Source: Methylolobus aquaticus (GTDB lineage Bacteria; Pseudomonadota; Gammaproteobacteria; Methylococcales; Methylococcaceae). Taken from it: a DNA stretch of 64,000 nt. Made by a program: the position numbers and the translations under genes. This document shows positions 17,376-26,041 of the stretch, in pieces. The notes under the pieces were generated by a model that was not told where the DNA came from, did no database searches, and was given only the letters and a program-made list of their open reading frames with translations. The stretch is taken from NCBI GenBank assembly GCA_004168015.1, contig SEYW01000007.1:1-64000 (forward strand), in the 5' to 3' direction. Position 1 is the stretch's first letter. The number at the start of each line of letters is the position of its first letter.

Positions 17376-19247
17376 TCATTTGCAGTGTGCCGGCTTCTCG
17401 GCGTCGCTTGCGGCGCGCTTGACCAGTTGATCCAGATTCATGCCGGAGCGGGGTGTCAAAACATCGCCCCCGGTCAGGTTCGCGATGCAGTTCACCGCGC
17501 CATCGCCGACGATGTCGACCACATTGATCTTCAACTTGGGCTTGGCCGCCTTCAGCGAGGCCGCAGCCGCGCACGGATTGCCGCCGCAACTGTCCTTCCC
17601 GTCCGAGACGACGACCATGACGGCCGGCGCACGGACACCATCGACCCGGCGAGCCGCCTGCAGCAGTCCGTCCGCGAGCGGAGTGCCCTGGCGCGGCGTC
17701 AGCCCGTGCACCGTCTGCAACAAGCGGCGGCGCTGGGCGTTCTCGAACAAGCCGTAGTCGGTCGCACGCGGGCAGTCCTCCAGCACCGCGAGCGCCACGT
17801 CGACATCCGCCGGCAGCGACTGAACGACGCTGGTAACCGACTGTTGCGCCGACTGCAGCCGGGTCGGCCCGTGCGCGGTTTGCATGACCATTTCATACGC
17901 CGCGGCGAAGGGAGCGCACATCAGCGGACCCATCACGGCGACGCAGCTCTCGAACGCCGTGACCGCAGCCGCGCTGGCGCTGTCGAGCACCTCCGGCGTC
18001 CGCATGCTGCCGGAGGCATCCAGCACGATGGCCACATCGGGCGCATCCTCGGGCGGACGTTCGCCCGGACAAGGCGGCAACGCGCCGGCCTTGGCTTCCG
18101 GCGGTGGTGGGGGCGGCGGCGCGGGCGCGGCTGGCGCCGCCGGGGTTGGAGGCGGCTTAGGCTCCGACGCCGGTGGCTTGACTGGGACCGGTTCCGGCGG
18201 TGGCGGCTTGCTCGGGGGCGGCTTGACTGGTTCCGGCTTGGGTGGCGGAGGCGGCCGGTTGCAGGCTTCCCGCTGATCCTTCAGCCGCGCCCGTAAGCTC
18301 TTGAGTTTCGCCTGCAGGCGCCGGTGCTCCGCACGGGCTTCGGCCAAGGCCTGATCGCGACACGTCGCGGCCCGCTTGGCCAGGTTCGCGCGCAACTCCT
18401 GCAATCTTGCCGCCAGCTCGCGGGCTTCCGTCTGCAATCGCATGGTTTCGGCCTGGGCCGCGCAAAAAACGACTCGGTTCCGGACCTGCTCCCGCAACTC
18501 GGCGAGTTGCTTCGACAGCACGGTTCCTTCGCTATGCAAACCCTCGAGCGAGGTCTGCAGCGCACAGGTGCGCAGGGCTTCGGCCAACTGCCGTTCACGC
18601 TGCAGCAAATCGCGGCGCAGCTGTTCGCCCTGCCGACGGTCTTCCGCGAGGAGCGCGGCGTAGTCAGTCCTATCGAACAGCCGATCGAGCAAACCGAAAT
18701 ACCAGGCCGCCCCGGCCAATGCGGCCAGCAAGGTGCCGGCTAGCAGGGTGAGCAGCCAAAGCCGCGTTCGTGGCGCCCGGGGCGGCTCGATCCTGGCCGG
18801 CGCCGCGGCGTCCGGTGGCGGCTCACCGTAACCCCAGAACGTGACGACCGGCTGTCCGTCGACGACATAGATCGCGTCGTCCGACGGATAGGTCGTGGCC
18901 TGACGGAGCATCTGGGACAGCGCCTCGGACCGGATCACCGCGGGACGCGCCGCCAGCGTCCGTATCGCCTGCAGCCGGTCGCCGAGCAGCTTGTCGGCTC
19001 TTGTCCGCGCCGGGCCAGTCAGCGTCCGCAGCGGGACCGGCTGACCTGCCAGAGACGTAAACCAGTCGACATAGCCCGCTGCGGCGTTCTCGACCGGTTC
19101 GGCCAGCACGCTGACGACGGTGGGCGGCAAATGGCGCCGCAGGACGGCATTGATCTCGCGATAGGTTCCCGCATCGGGTCGCGGCACGCCGGCCGGCACG
19201 GGATAGGCGCCGATCGCCGTCCGCGCGAGTCTGAGGCGATCGGCCAT
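17376..19247 (-). CDS. Membrane-anchored coiled-coil/vWA protein with srf-cluster N-terminal module
   Basis: The 623-residue protein has four parts. The shared N-terminal module spans residues 1-155 (VDWFTSLAGQP, then DAIYVVDGQPVVTFWGYG). One membrane helix (LWLLTLLAGTLLAALAGAAW) is followed by a coiled coil of about 130 residues. A Pro-rich, Lys/Glu-containing spacer leads to a canonical vWA domain: VAIVLDASGSM gives an intact DxSxS site, with TPLADG and VVVSDGKDS following. The domain order places the vWA on the far side of the membrane from the module, presumably the periplasm, where it would bind a partner through Mg. It is a likely upstream member of the srf cluster. Confidence 0.78.
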   Translation of the reverse strand: MADRLRLARTAIGAYPVPAGVPRPDAGTYREINAVLRRHLPPTVVSVLAEPVENAAAGYVDWFTSLAGQPVPLRTLTGPARTRADKLLGDRLQAIRTLAARPAVIRSEALSQMLRQATTYPSDDAIYVVDGQPVVTFWGYGEPPPDAAAPARIEPPRAPRTRLWLLTLLAGTLLAALAGAAWYFGLLDRLFDRTDYAALLAEDRRQGEQLRRDLLQRERQLAEALRTCALQTSLEGLHSEGTVLSKQLAELREQVRNRVVFCAAQAETMRLQTEARELAARLQELRANLAKRAATCRDQALAEARAEHRRLQAKLKSLRARLKDQREACNRPPPPPKPEPVKPPPSKPPPPEPVPVKPPASEPKPPPTPAAPAAPAPPPPPPPEAKAGALPPCPGERPPEDAPDVAIVLDASGSMRTPEVLDSASAAAVTAFESCVAVMGPLMCAPFAAAYEMVMQTAHGPTRLQSAQQSVTSVVQSLPADVDVALAVLEDCPRATDYGLFENAQRRRLLQTVHGLTPRQGTPLADGLLQAARRVDGVRAPAVMVVVSDGKDSCGGNPCAAAASLKAAKPKLKINVVDIVGDGAVNCIANLTGGDVLTPRSGMNLDQLVKRAASDAEKPAHCK

Positions 19248-19336
19248 TCCGTTCGCAACCGGCAGGGGTCAGCGGAGCCAGGCGCCGGACCGCTGGCGAC
19301 TTGCGCCGCCCGAGCGCCGCTGCCACCGGCACCGTC

Positions 19337-20086
19337 TCATGTTTTGAGCCGGCTGGCGTAGTAGTCGAGCGCCCAGCGGGTCTTGCTCTGCTCGTCGGCG
19401 TCTTGCTGCGCGCCAACCTCGGCAATGAACGCCCGGAAACCGCCGATCGCCGCCGCAGCCTGCACGATCGACGCCTTGATGGACAGTTCCATCAACCGGT
19501 CGCCATCGTCGCGCTTCCACAATTCGGCGGTGATCTCCCACGGGCAGCCGGGATCCATGAATTGCCACCGATGGGCCTTCAGCGGCCCCAGCACGCTCAG
19601 CGCGTCGTAATCGATCTTGCGGTCCGCCATATCCGTCAGAAAGCGCTCCTGCTCCTTGCTAAACAGCTTGGCAATCGATTTGTCGCCGCTGGCAACCTTT
19701 TTGATCAGGCCCTTCTCGACCGGCATCGTGAACGACGCCGACTTGACCACGCCCTTCTCGCTGGCATCGGCCTCGATCTTGAAGCCCCGGTGCTTGCACC
19801 ACTTGGCCGGGATCTCGGCCGGCACGACCGGCCGGAACTTGATCGTACTGTCGTGTTCGTCGCCGACGATGCGCCGGGCGCGGGCGATGATCCCGTCCTT
19901 CAACAGCGTCAACCCCGGCGTGTCGAAGAAATAAATGTACCGTTCCTCGTCGTTGTCGACGGTCAGACGATAATGCGCGAGCGCGGCGTCGATCTGATGT
20001 TCGGCCACGGTGGCCTTGATCTCGATCGCCTCGACGCCCGACACCATGCTCGCGACCTGGCCTGCCGTTGCAGCTGTCTCTTTCAT
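19337..20086 (-). CDS. CYTH-like protein (triphosphate tunnel fold), tentative
   Basis: This is a 249-residue soluble protein. An N-terminal strand AIEIKATV resembles the CYTH ExExK signature but lacks the first Glu. It is followed by YIYFFDTPGLTLLKDG, then IARARRI and STIKFRPV, a series of alternating basic strands seen in tunnel enzymes. CYTH proteins hydrolyse triphosphates or bind phosphorylated ligands with metal; whether this one is catalytic is unclear. It lies 89 bases upstream of the vWA gene on the same strand, so it may be the first gene of the srf cluster. The family call rests on pattern similarity only. Confidence 0.5.
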   Translation of the reverse strand: MKETAATAGQVASMVSGVEAIEIKATVAEHQIDAALAHYRLTVDNDEERYIYFFDTPGLTLLKDGIIARARRIVGDEHDSTIKFRPVVPAEIPAKWCKHRGFKIEADASEKGVVKSASFTMPVEKGLIKKVASGDKSIAKLFSKEQERFLTDMADRKIDYDALSVLGPLKAHRWQFMDPGCPWEITAELWKRDDGDRLMELSIKASIVQAAAAIGGFRAFIAEVGAQQDADEQSKTRWALDYYASRLKT

Positions 20087-20388
20087 CGTTCACCTCCTGT
20101 AATGGGTTGCAGATTCGTCATGCGGACGCGCACTCGGCAGGGACGATGATAACGGGTCCATTCCCAAAGGAAACAGCGCGGCGCCGTTTCGCTGCGTCTG
20201 CCAGCCCTTAAGTCGGCAACGCGGCTGTCGCGGGACTTGGACGGCGTAAGGTCGTTCCGGCACCGGATCGGCGTGGCGACGGAGGGCTTCAGGCGGCGTC
20301 GGCCAGCCGACCTTTGCCTTGAGCTCAGCCGCGCCCGTCGGGTATCGTTAACCGTATCGTTCCGCAACCGATACGCCGAGCACCCGCC
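20087..20388. other. Divergent promoter region with a short hairpin
   Basis: These 302 bases lie between the minus-strand CYTH-like gene and the plus-strand membrane gene, so both promoters should be here. A perfect inverted repeat CGTATCG/CGATACG (20353-20359 with 20369-20375) sits 13 bases before the ATG at 20389 and could act on translation or as an operator. Confidence 0.35.
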
Positions 20389-20724
20389 ATGTCGGATTCC
20401 ATAGGCATTCTGCTGATCATCACCACCCTCGCCGGCGCCTGGCAGGTTTTCGAGAAAGCCGGCCGCGAAGGCTGGGAAGCCATCATCCCCATCTACAACA
20501 TCTACGTGCTGACGCAGATCACCGGACAGCCCTGGTGGCTGCTGGTGTTGTCGCTGACACCGGTGGTCAACGTGTTCGCTACGGGCTTTCTGTATCTGAA
20601 GCTCGCCCAGCGCTTCGGGAAGGAGTGGCCTTACCTGCTGGGTCTGCTGCTGTTGCCGTTCGTGTTTTTTCCGCTGCTCGGCTTCGGCGACGCGCGCTAT
20701 TCCGGCCCGCCGCCCCGCGCCTAA
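20389..20724 (+). CDS. Small polytopic membrane protein, DUF5684-like
   Basis: This 111-residue protein has three to four membrane helices. The segment AGREGWEAIIPIYNIYVL is characteristic of the DUF5684 group, in which a conserved amphipathic PIYN motif lies between helices. The function of the family is unknown; some members are fused to or sit near signal peptidases. The protein ends in a short Pro-rich tail. The gene precedes an NAD(P)-binding protein by 68 bases. Confidence 0.7.
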   Translation: MSDSIGILLIITTLAGAWQVFEKAGREGWEAIIPIYNIYVLTQITGQPWWLLVLSLTPVVNVFATGFLYLKLAQRFGKEWPYLLGLLLLPFVFFPLLGFGDARYSGPPPRA

Positions 20725-20792
20725 TTCCGGATTCGGGCCCAACTGCTTCGCCTCCACCAACGACCTCAATCCCCTGCACGCGATCACAAACC

Positions 20793-21452
20793 ATGCCGTC
20801 AGCTGCCCACCTACACACCACCGCACTCGTCGCCGGTTCGACCGGGATCGTCGGGCGCGAATGCGTCAGATTGCTGGCCGCCGACGAAACCGTCGCGGAG
20901 GTGCGGGCGCTGGTGCGCCGCAGCCGTCCGGATGCCGCGGCAGTGCCGCGGGTTCACGACTGTCTCGTCGATTACGAACACCTCGACGCGAGCAGCGCAG
21001 CCTTCCGCGTGGATCTCGTCTTCTGCGCACTGGGCACGACCCTGCGCGACGCCGGCTCACGCGAGTCCTTCCGGCGAGTCGATTTCGACTACACGCTGCG
21101 CGTGGCCGAAGCGGCGCGTGCCGCGGGCGCCCGGCACCTGTTGCTGGTCAGCGCCGCCGGGGCCGATGCCGGGTCGCGGTTCTTCTACAACCGGGTGAAG
21201 GGCGAGCTGGAAGAAGCCGTCGTTCGACTCGGTTATCCCTCGGTCACGATTGCGCGACCGTCCCTGCTGATCGGGGAGCGCAGCTCGATGCGCTTCGGCG
21301 AGGAACTCGGCAAGCGGCTGGCATGGCTGCTGCCGGAACGGTGGAAGCCGGTTTACGCTGCCCAGGTTGCCCTGGCGCTGGTACGAGCCGCACATGAGGA
21401 TGTGCCGGGGGTCCAGTTCCTGGAGAACCCCGCGCTGCGCGCCGCTCGCTGA
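20793..21452 (+). CDS. NAD(P)-binding Rossmann protein, HTATIP2-like atypical SDR
   Basis: This is a 219-residue short-chain dehydrogenase-like protein. The nucleotide-binding loop is VAGSTGIVGRECVRLL (residues 13-28), and VFCALGTTLRDAGS is the typical fourth strand. LLLVSAAGAD and YNRVKGELEEAV supply the Ser and the Tyr-x-x-x-Lys positions. Atypical SDRs of the TIP30/HTATIP2 type are often oxidoreductases or NAD(P)-linked regulators with unknown substrate. The start is ATG 20793; the longer open frame reads through the previous gene. The C-terminus is short, so a large substrate domain is absent. Confidence 0.82.
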   Translation: MPSAAHLHTTALVAGSTGIVGRECVRLLAADETVAEVRALVRRSRPDAAAVPRVHDCLVDYEHLDASSAAFRVDLVFCALGTTLRDAGSRESFRRVDFDYTLRVAEAARAAGARHLLLVSAAGADAGSRFFYNRVKGELEEAVVRLGYPSVTIARPSLLIGERSSMRFGEELGKRLAWLLPERWKPVYAAQVALALVRAAHEDVPGVQFLENPALRAAR

Positions 21453-21543
21453 CCGGGGATTACGATGCCGGCTGTTTGCGGATGGACGACACGACGAGGT
21501 GGAGTATCATCAATCCCTGATGAGCCCACAACACGGAGGCAAT

Positions 21544-21903
21544 ATGAAGACTTTCATCATTTCCGGTAGCCACGGCACTGACGACCCGACGATGGCCACG
21601 CTACCGTTCATCGCCGCGAAAGCGGCCAAGGAGCAAGGGCACGATGTCGTGCTGTGGCTTTGGAACGAAGCCGTGGTCCTGGCACGCAAAGGCGTCGCCG
21701 ACCATGTCACGGGCGTGAACCTGACACCGTTGAAGGACCTGCTGGCCACGGTACAGGCCGCCGGCATCCCGCTCTGGGTCTGCGGCGCCTGCGCCGTGGC
21801 ACGCCAGGTCGGCGACGCGGACCTCGTGGCCGGTTCGACCATCAAGGGCATGCCGGACTACATCGCGGCCGTGCTGGAGCGCGACAAGAGCGTGATGTTC
21901 TGA
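21544..21903 (+). CDS. DsrE-family protein
   Basis: This 119-residue protein has a DsrE/DsrF-like alpha/beta fold: MKTFIISGSHGTDDPTMATL, then LWLWNEAVVLARKGV. A CGACAVARQ segment gives two Cys near residues 80-83, where the family carries sulfur-relay Cys. DsrE-type proteins bind or transfer persulfides, but stand-alone single copies like this are often of unknown role. ATG 21544 is preceded by GGAGG. No dsrF, dsrH or tusA lies nearby, so a link to sulfur oxidation is not shown. Confidence 0.82.
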   Translation: MKTFIISGSHGTDDPTMATLPFIAAKAAKEQGHDVVLWLWNEAVVLARKGVADHVTGVNLTPLKDLLATVQAAGIPLWVCGACAVARQVGDADLVAGSTIKGMPDYIAAVLERDKSVMF

Positions 21904-22060
21904 GGCCCGGGGGCGCGAAGCCGTTCTCCGGCCTGTGGTAAATCCCGGGCCGCGCAACACCTCGATCCCAGGGAAAACGACCAGACGGCGGCATAGATCG
22001 CGCCCCACGATGCGCCCGCGGCCCAGGCTGCGTCCCGACGACGCCGGGGGACGCGCACAC

Positions 22061-22414
22061 TCAGCGGGGCCGGACCTCATGCTTCCGCGGATAGGCGGTA
22101 GCCTCCATGACCGTCCAGTAGGTCGTGCCGACGAAACCGTACGCCCACTGTTCGGTCACCTTGACGTCGGCAATCTCGTCGCCGGCTGCTTCCTGTAGCA
22201 GCTCCTCATAGGCGCGACGCTGCCGTGAATTCACATTGATCGGAATCACCAGCAGCAGCTGAAATCCGCCGGCCTCCGCGGTGATTCGCCGGCCCTGTGT
22301 CCGGTCGATCTTGCTGACATCAGTGACGCTGGCGATCTTGACGGGGTCTCCGGCACATCCGGCCAGCATCACAGCCAAAAGGCTTGCCATCAGGCTGCGG
22401 ATCACGGTGTTCAT
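22061..22414 (-). CDS. Small lipoprotein, second of a tandem pair
   Basis: These 117 residues carry a lipoprotein signal (hydrophobic run, then LAGC at about residue 20). ATG 22414 has GGAGG seven bases upstream and overlaps the preceding stop as ATGA. The mature part resembles the upstream protein: both contain a strand with IPI/IPMG-N-SR, then a helix RRAYEELLQEA, then an aromatic strand before the C-terminus. They are probably diverged duplicates anchored in the outer membrane. No functional family is recognised. Confidence 0.7.
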   Translation of the reverse strand: MNTVIRSLMASLLAVMLAGCAGDPVKIASVTDVSKIDRTQGRRITAEAGGFQLLLVIPINVNSRQRRAYEELLQEAAGDEIADVKVTEQWAYGFVGTTYWTVMEATAYPRKHEVRPR

Positions 22415-22767
22415 CGCCGCTCCTCCTTGATCGCGTCCCCGGAAATCGTGGTGCAGCGTGTCGTCGCCAGCAACCACCAGAACCAATCATCCTGAAGTTC
22501 GACGTTGATCAGGGCGGTCGCGCCCGGAACCGACTGGACCGCCAACTGGTAAGCGCGCTCCACGCGGGAATTCAGTCCCATCGGGATCACGTAATAGGCC
22601 GTCCCCAGGATGCCGATCGAGCCGCAGGCCTTGCCCGTGGCCTTGGCCATCACGCGATACTTGGCCGGCGGCATGGGCGCGACCGTTACTGGCGCGGAGG
22701 CACAGCCGGACAACACCAGCACAGTCAGCACCATCAAGCCGCTGGCAAGGCATTTCATCGTAGTCAT
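22411..22767 (-). CDS. Small lipoprotein, first of a tandem pair
   Basis: This 118-residue protein has the lipobox LSGC near residue 22. It starts at ATG 22767 behind AGAGGGA. Mature features are GKACGSIGILGTAYYVIPMG and a Trp-rich strand DDWFWWL. The GxxxxLG followed by a basic-aromatic stretch recalls TRL-like lipoproteins, but the match is weak. It is co-transcribed with the next gene through a four-base overlap. Confidence 0.68.
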   Translation of the reverse strand: MTTMKCLASGLMVLTVLVLSGCASAPVTVAPMPPAKYRVMAKATGKACGSIGILGTAYYVIPMGLNSRVERAYQLAVQSVPGATALINVELQDDWFWWLLATTRCTTISGDAIKEERR

Positions 22768-22998
22768 GGCGAGTCCCTCTTGTGCCCGGCGGCGCGCCCG
22801 CCGTCACGCTGGACGCGATTCCCCCTGAACATTCTTCTAATCGCGCACGCGGAGTGGGTCAATGCGTAGGACTTCCCATAGACCGGCAGTGGCAAGTCGG
22901 GGTAGCTTGGGGGGCTTGCAAGGCTCGCCCAGCCGCGCTTGGAAGCAAACAAGCCCGCACACGACGATTGGGCGAAGAGGGGAAAGGGCGCGCCCGGC

Positions 22999-25308
22999 TC
23001 AGGCCCCGGAAGCCTGCTCCGGCTTCGCGAGCCAGGCCGCCAGCACGAAGGCGCTGGCAGCACCGACGCTGACCGTGAGCCCTATTGCCCGCAACACCGG
23101 CGTCTGCGACAGCGCCAGCAGCCCGAAGGGCAACAGCGTCGTCATCGTGCAGACCAGCAGCGAGAACTGCGTGCGGCGATGCTCCTCGCGGTCGGCCGGC
23201 GGGCGGTTGAAGAACAGGCCGTAGTCCATCGCCAGGCCCATCACCAGCAGCAGCGAGACCAGGTGAAACAGCGACAGCCCGCCGCTAATCACCCTGATGA
23301 CGGTTCCCGTAAACACCAGCGCCAGACCCATCGGTAGCACAACCCGCAAAGCCGCGCTCCAGGCACCGAGACCGGCACGCAGCAGCAGCACGATCACGAC
23401 AGCACCGAGCGACAACAGCGTCAGCGTTTCCTCGCGATAACGGGTGATCAGCCGGGTCGACTCCTCGCGCAGATCGACGAGCCGCCCGCCGACGTCCGCG
23501 ACGGCCTCGGCCAGCCGGCCCGGCGCCGTAGACACGCCTAGCGTGACGAGCCCGACCCACTGCGCCTCGAAAGGAAACAACAGCGGTTCCAGCGGCAAAC
23601 CCAGCGACGTCTCGCGCAGATCGGCCAGCTCCAATGGCGACTGATTGCGCGCTGCGGTGACGGCTGCCACGAAAGGCTCGAAACTGCCGTGCCTAAACGG
23701 CAGCCCACGCGCGGCAACACTCAGGTCACGGCGCAGTTGGCCCGGGTCCGGCAGAACTGCCCGGCGTTCCAGCTGTCGGGCGGCACTGGGCAGGTAATGC
23801 GCGGCGAGGTCGTACCCCGCAAGCGCACCCGCACCAACCATTTCATCCAGCGAACCGGACAAGGCTTCGGTCCGCTGCAGCACGTCTTCTGCCGTCGGGC
23901 CGATGATCAGTGCGATCCGGTTCAACTCGGGCGCCCGCAGTTCGGCCCGCAGTTCCTGATCGAAGCGCTGACTGCTTTCGGACAGCGGGCTCAGATGCGC
24001 GATATCGTCGTCCCAGACCGGCATCGCGAGCCGCGCGTTCACCGCCGCAAGCACCACGAGTCCCAGCGGAAGCAGGGCGCGCAAGCCCGCCTGTCGGCCG
24101 CGGTCGAGCAGCCCAAATAAGGCCGGCCAATGCGGCAGATTCAACGCGCCGGACAGGAATGCCGGCATCACCCAACGGCAGACGAGACCCGCGGCCAGCA
24201 GGCCGGTAATCGAAAACACGCCGAGTTCGACGAGCCCCGGAAAGCCCGAGAACAGCATCGCACCGAAACCGGCCACCGTCGCGAGCACCCCCAGGCGAAT
24301 TGTCGGCCAGACCCGCCGGATCGATGCGGCGACCGGTTCCCCGGCGTTCAAGTGGGTGAATAGATGAACGGGGTAATCGTTCGCGAAGCCGATCAGGGCC
24401 GAACCGAAACCGAGCACGATCCCGTTGAGGTTGCCCGAGTAGGCCGCGACGGCCGCCATGCCGGCCAACGCCCCGGAGCCCAGCGGCAGCAACGTCAGCA
24501 GCACGAAGCGCAGCGAACGGTAGACCCGCCACAGGAACAGGCTGACCGCGATCATCGTCAGCGTCGAGATGAACTCGGCGTCGCGCGTGATCCTGTCGTT
24601 GATCTCGACCGAGAAAGGCCCCGGTCCACTCAGCGCCAGCGTCATGGAGGGCGGATTGGCGAGTTCCGCGAACGCGCGGCGGATCCGGTCAACCGCCCGG
24701 CCTTGGGCATCCATGTCGAAACCGGCGGCCCGTGTCTGCGCGATCAGCAGCGCGCGGGTGCCATCGCGGGCGAACCACACGCCATGGCGTCGCTCCGGCT
24801 GCGCCTGCCCCTGCAGACGGCGGAACATCGCGAGACTCTCCCCGGTCGGATCGGCTGCGAGCAGATGCTTGGTCACCAGGCCCAACGTCGTCCCGAGTTC
24901 GGCGAGCCGCGCCTCCAGCGCTGCGCGCAAGGCATCGGGGTCGAAATGGCCCGGCGCCACGGCCGGACTCAGCAAGTAGCGGTGTTCCATGACGAAGCGC
25001 GTGTCGGCCTCCGACCACGCGGCCTCGCCATTGAGGACCCGTTCGAATTCGGGAGCCTTGCGCAATGCGCGGCCGAGTGCGGCACTGGCCGATGCCAGTT
25101 CGGCCGGCTCGGCACCGGCCAGCGCGATCAGCACCAGCCGCGACGGAAAGCCGCTGCGCAACTGATCGACCAGAATTCGCTCCTCGGTGCTCGGGTTGCG
25201 CGGCAGGAAGTACAGGAGGTCCTGGCTGACCGGCGGCGCGCGCCACAGCATCCAGCCGGAACCGGCCAACATCGCCAGCCACAGCGCGATGGCAAACCGG
25301 CTGCTCAT
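22999..25308 (-). CDS. MMPL/RND-superfamily exporter
   Basis: This membrane protein of about 769 residues has the two-fold RND layout. One N-terminal helix precedes a large periplasmic loop (residues 30-230), then a five-helix bundle (around 240-400, with GFGSALIGFANDYPVHLF). A second helix, loop and bundle follow (MGLAMDYGLFF near residue 720). MMPL exporters move lipids or hydrophobic metabolites using proton flow; the DY pairs in helix 4 and 10 positions fit that. No biosynthetic genes lie beside it, so its cargo is unknown. ATG 25308 is preferred over GTG 25314 for ribosome-site spacing. Confidence 0.88.
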   Translation of the reverse strand: MSSRFAIALWLAMLAGSGWMLWRAPPVSQDLLYFLPRNPSTEERILVDQLRSGFPSRLVLIALAGAEPAELASASAALGRALRKAPEFERVLNGEAAWSEADTRFVMEHRYLLSPAVAPGHFDPDALRAALEARLAELGTTLGLVTKHLLAADPTGESLAMFRRLQGQAQPERRHGVWFARDGTRALLIAQTRAAGFDMDAQGRAVDRIRRAFAELANPPSMTLALSGPGPFSVEINDRITRDAEFISTLTMIAVSLFLWRVYRSLRFVLLTLLPLGSGALAGMAAVAAYSGNLNGIVLGFGSALIGFANDYPVHLFTHLNAGEPVAASIRRVWPTIRLGVLATVAGFGAMLFSGFPGLVELGVFSITGLLAAGLVCRWVMPAFLSGALNLPHWPALFGLLDRGRQAGLRALLPLGLVVLAAVNARLAMPVWDDDIAHLSPLSESSQRFDQELRAELRAPELNRIALIIGPTAEDVLQRTEALSGSLDEMVGAGALAGYDLAAHYLPSAARQLERRAVLPDPGQLRRDLSVAARGLPFRHGSFEPFVAAVTAARNQSPLELADLRETSLGLPLEPLLFPFEAQWVGLVTLGVSTAPGRLAEAVADVGGRLVDLREESTRLITRYREETLTLLSLGAVVIVLLLRAGLGAWSAALRVVLPMGLALVFTGTVIRVISGGLSLFHLVSLLLVMGLAMDYGLFFNRPPADREEHRRTQFSLLVCTMTTLLPFGLLALSQTPVLRAIGLTVSVGAASAFVLAAWLAKPEQASGA

Positions 25309-25452
25309 GCGCACCGGCTCCGCTCGAGCGAACCAATGTCCGGCCCATCGTGCAGCGCGGCAACTGGAACCGCTTTCGTTAAAATGACCACGAGCGGCCT
25401 GACCCCGTCAGAAGCCGTCCGGGTATCGTGGCCTGCCTTACTCTGTCCCCCG

Positions 25453-26010
25453 ATGCTGTACACCGGCCTGAAAATCGCCATCTTCGCGCTCTTGCTGCTC
25501 AACGCCGCATTCTATATGGCGCGCGCGGACGCCAGCAGTGCGCTCGACGAGGCGGCCTGGCTGCTTTTGCTGTTCCTGTTCGAGTGGGAAGCCTCGGGCC
25601 GCCGGCAACCGGCTACCGATCGCCTACGCGCTGTGATTCCCGCAGTCCGGCTGACCGCCGCGGCCGCCGTGGTTGTTGCGGCCATCGCCTTTGCGGCCGA
25701 GGGCTCGTGGCTGGACGTCACCAATTCGGGACTGTGGATCGCGGTGGTTGCCTTGCTCGAAGTCGAAGTCCGCTGGCCGCATCTGGTGATCATGAACGAA
25801 CGGCTCTTCGTGACGACCGCCGCGCTGCTGTACGGCGGACTCGGCCTGCTGGTGCTGGCCTGGGTCTGGCGCGACGAGTGGCTGGATGCCTACGACGCGC
25901 TGCTGTGGATACTGGCTTTCGCGTTCATCGAGATGGACATGCTGCGCTTCTCACGGCGAACGGGCGGCGCGTCGGACGAGAACATGCGACCGGCCGGCAA
26001 CATTCGCTGA
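25453..26010 (+). CDS. Polytopic membrane protein of unknown function
   Basis: This 185-residue protein has about six membrane helices. Acidic residues are embedded in several of them (LFLFEWEASG, ALLEVEVRW, AFIEMDML), a repeated pattern of Glu at helix ends. It starts at ATG 25453; the much longer open frame upstream is the antisense shadow of the MMPL gene. I recognise no family. The gene is divergent from the MMPL exporter and converges on the MFS gene. Confidence 0.68.
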   Translation: MLYTGLKIAIFALLLLNAAFYMARADASSALDEAAWLLLLFLFEWEASGRRQPATDRLRAVIPAVRLTAAAAVVVAAIAFAAEGSWLDVTNSGLWIAVVALLEVEVRWPHLVIMNERLFVTTAALLYGGLGLLVLAWVWRDEWLDAYDALLWILAFAFIEMDMLRFSRRTGGASDENMRPAGNIR

Positions 26011-26041
26011 GGCCTCGTCCCAGGTTTGACGCTCAGCCGCC

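Noticed and set aside
24364..25452. Long N-terminal extension of the 185-residue membrane protein
   Set aside because: This part is antisense to the MMPL exporter; the membrane protein begins naturally at ATG 25453.
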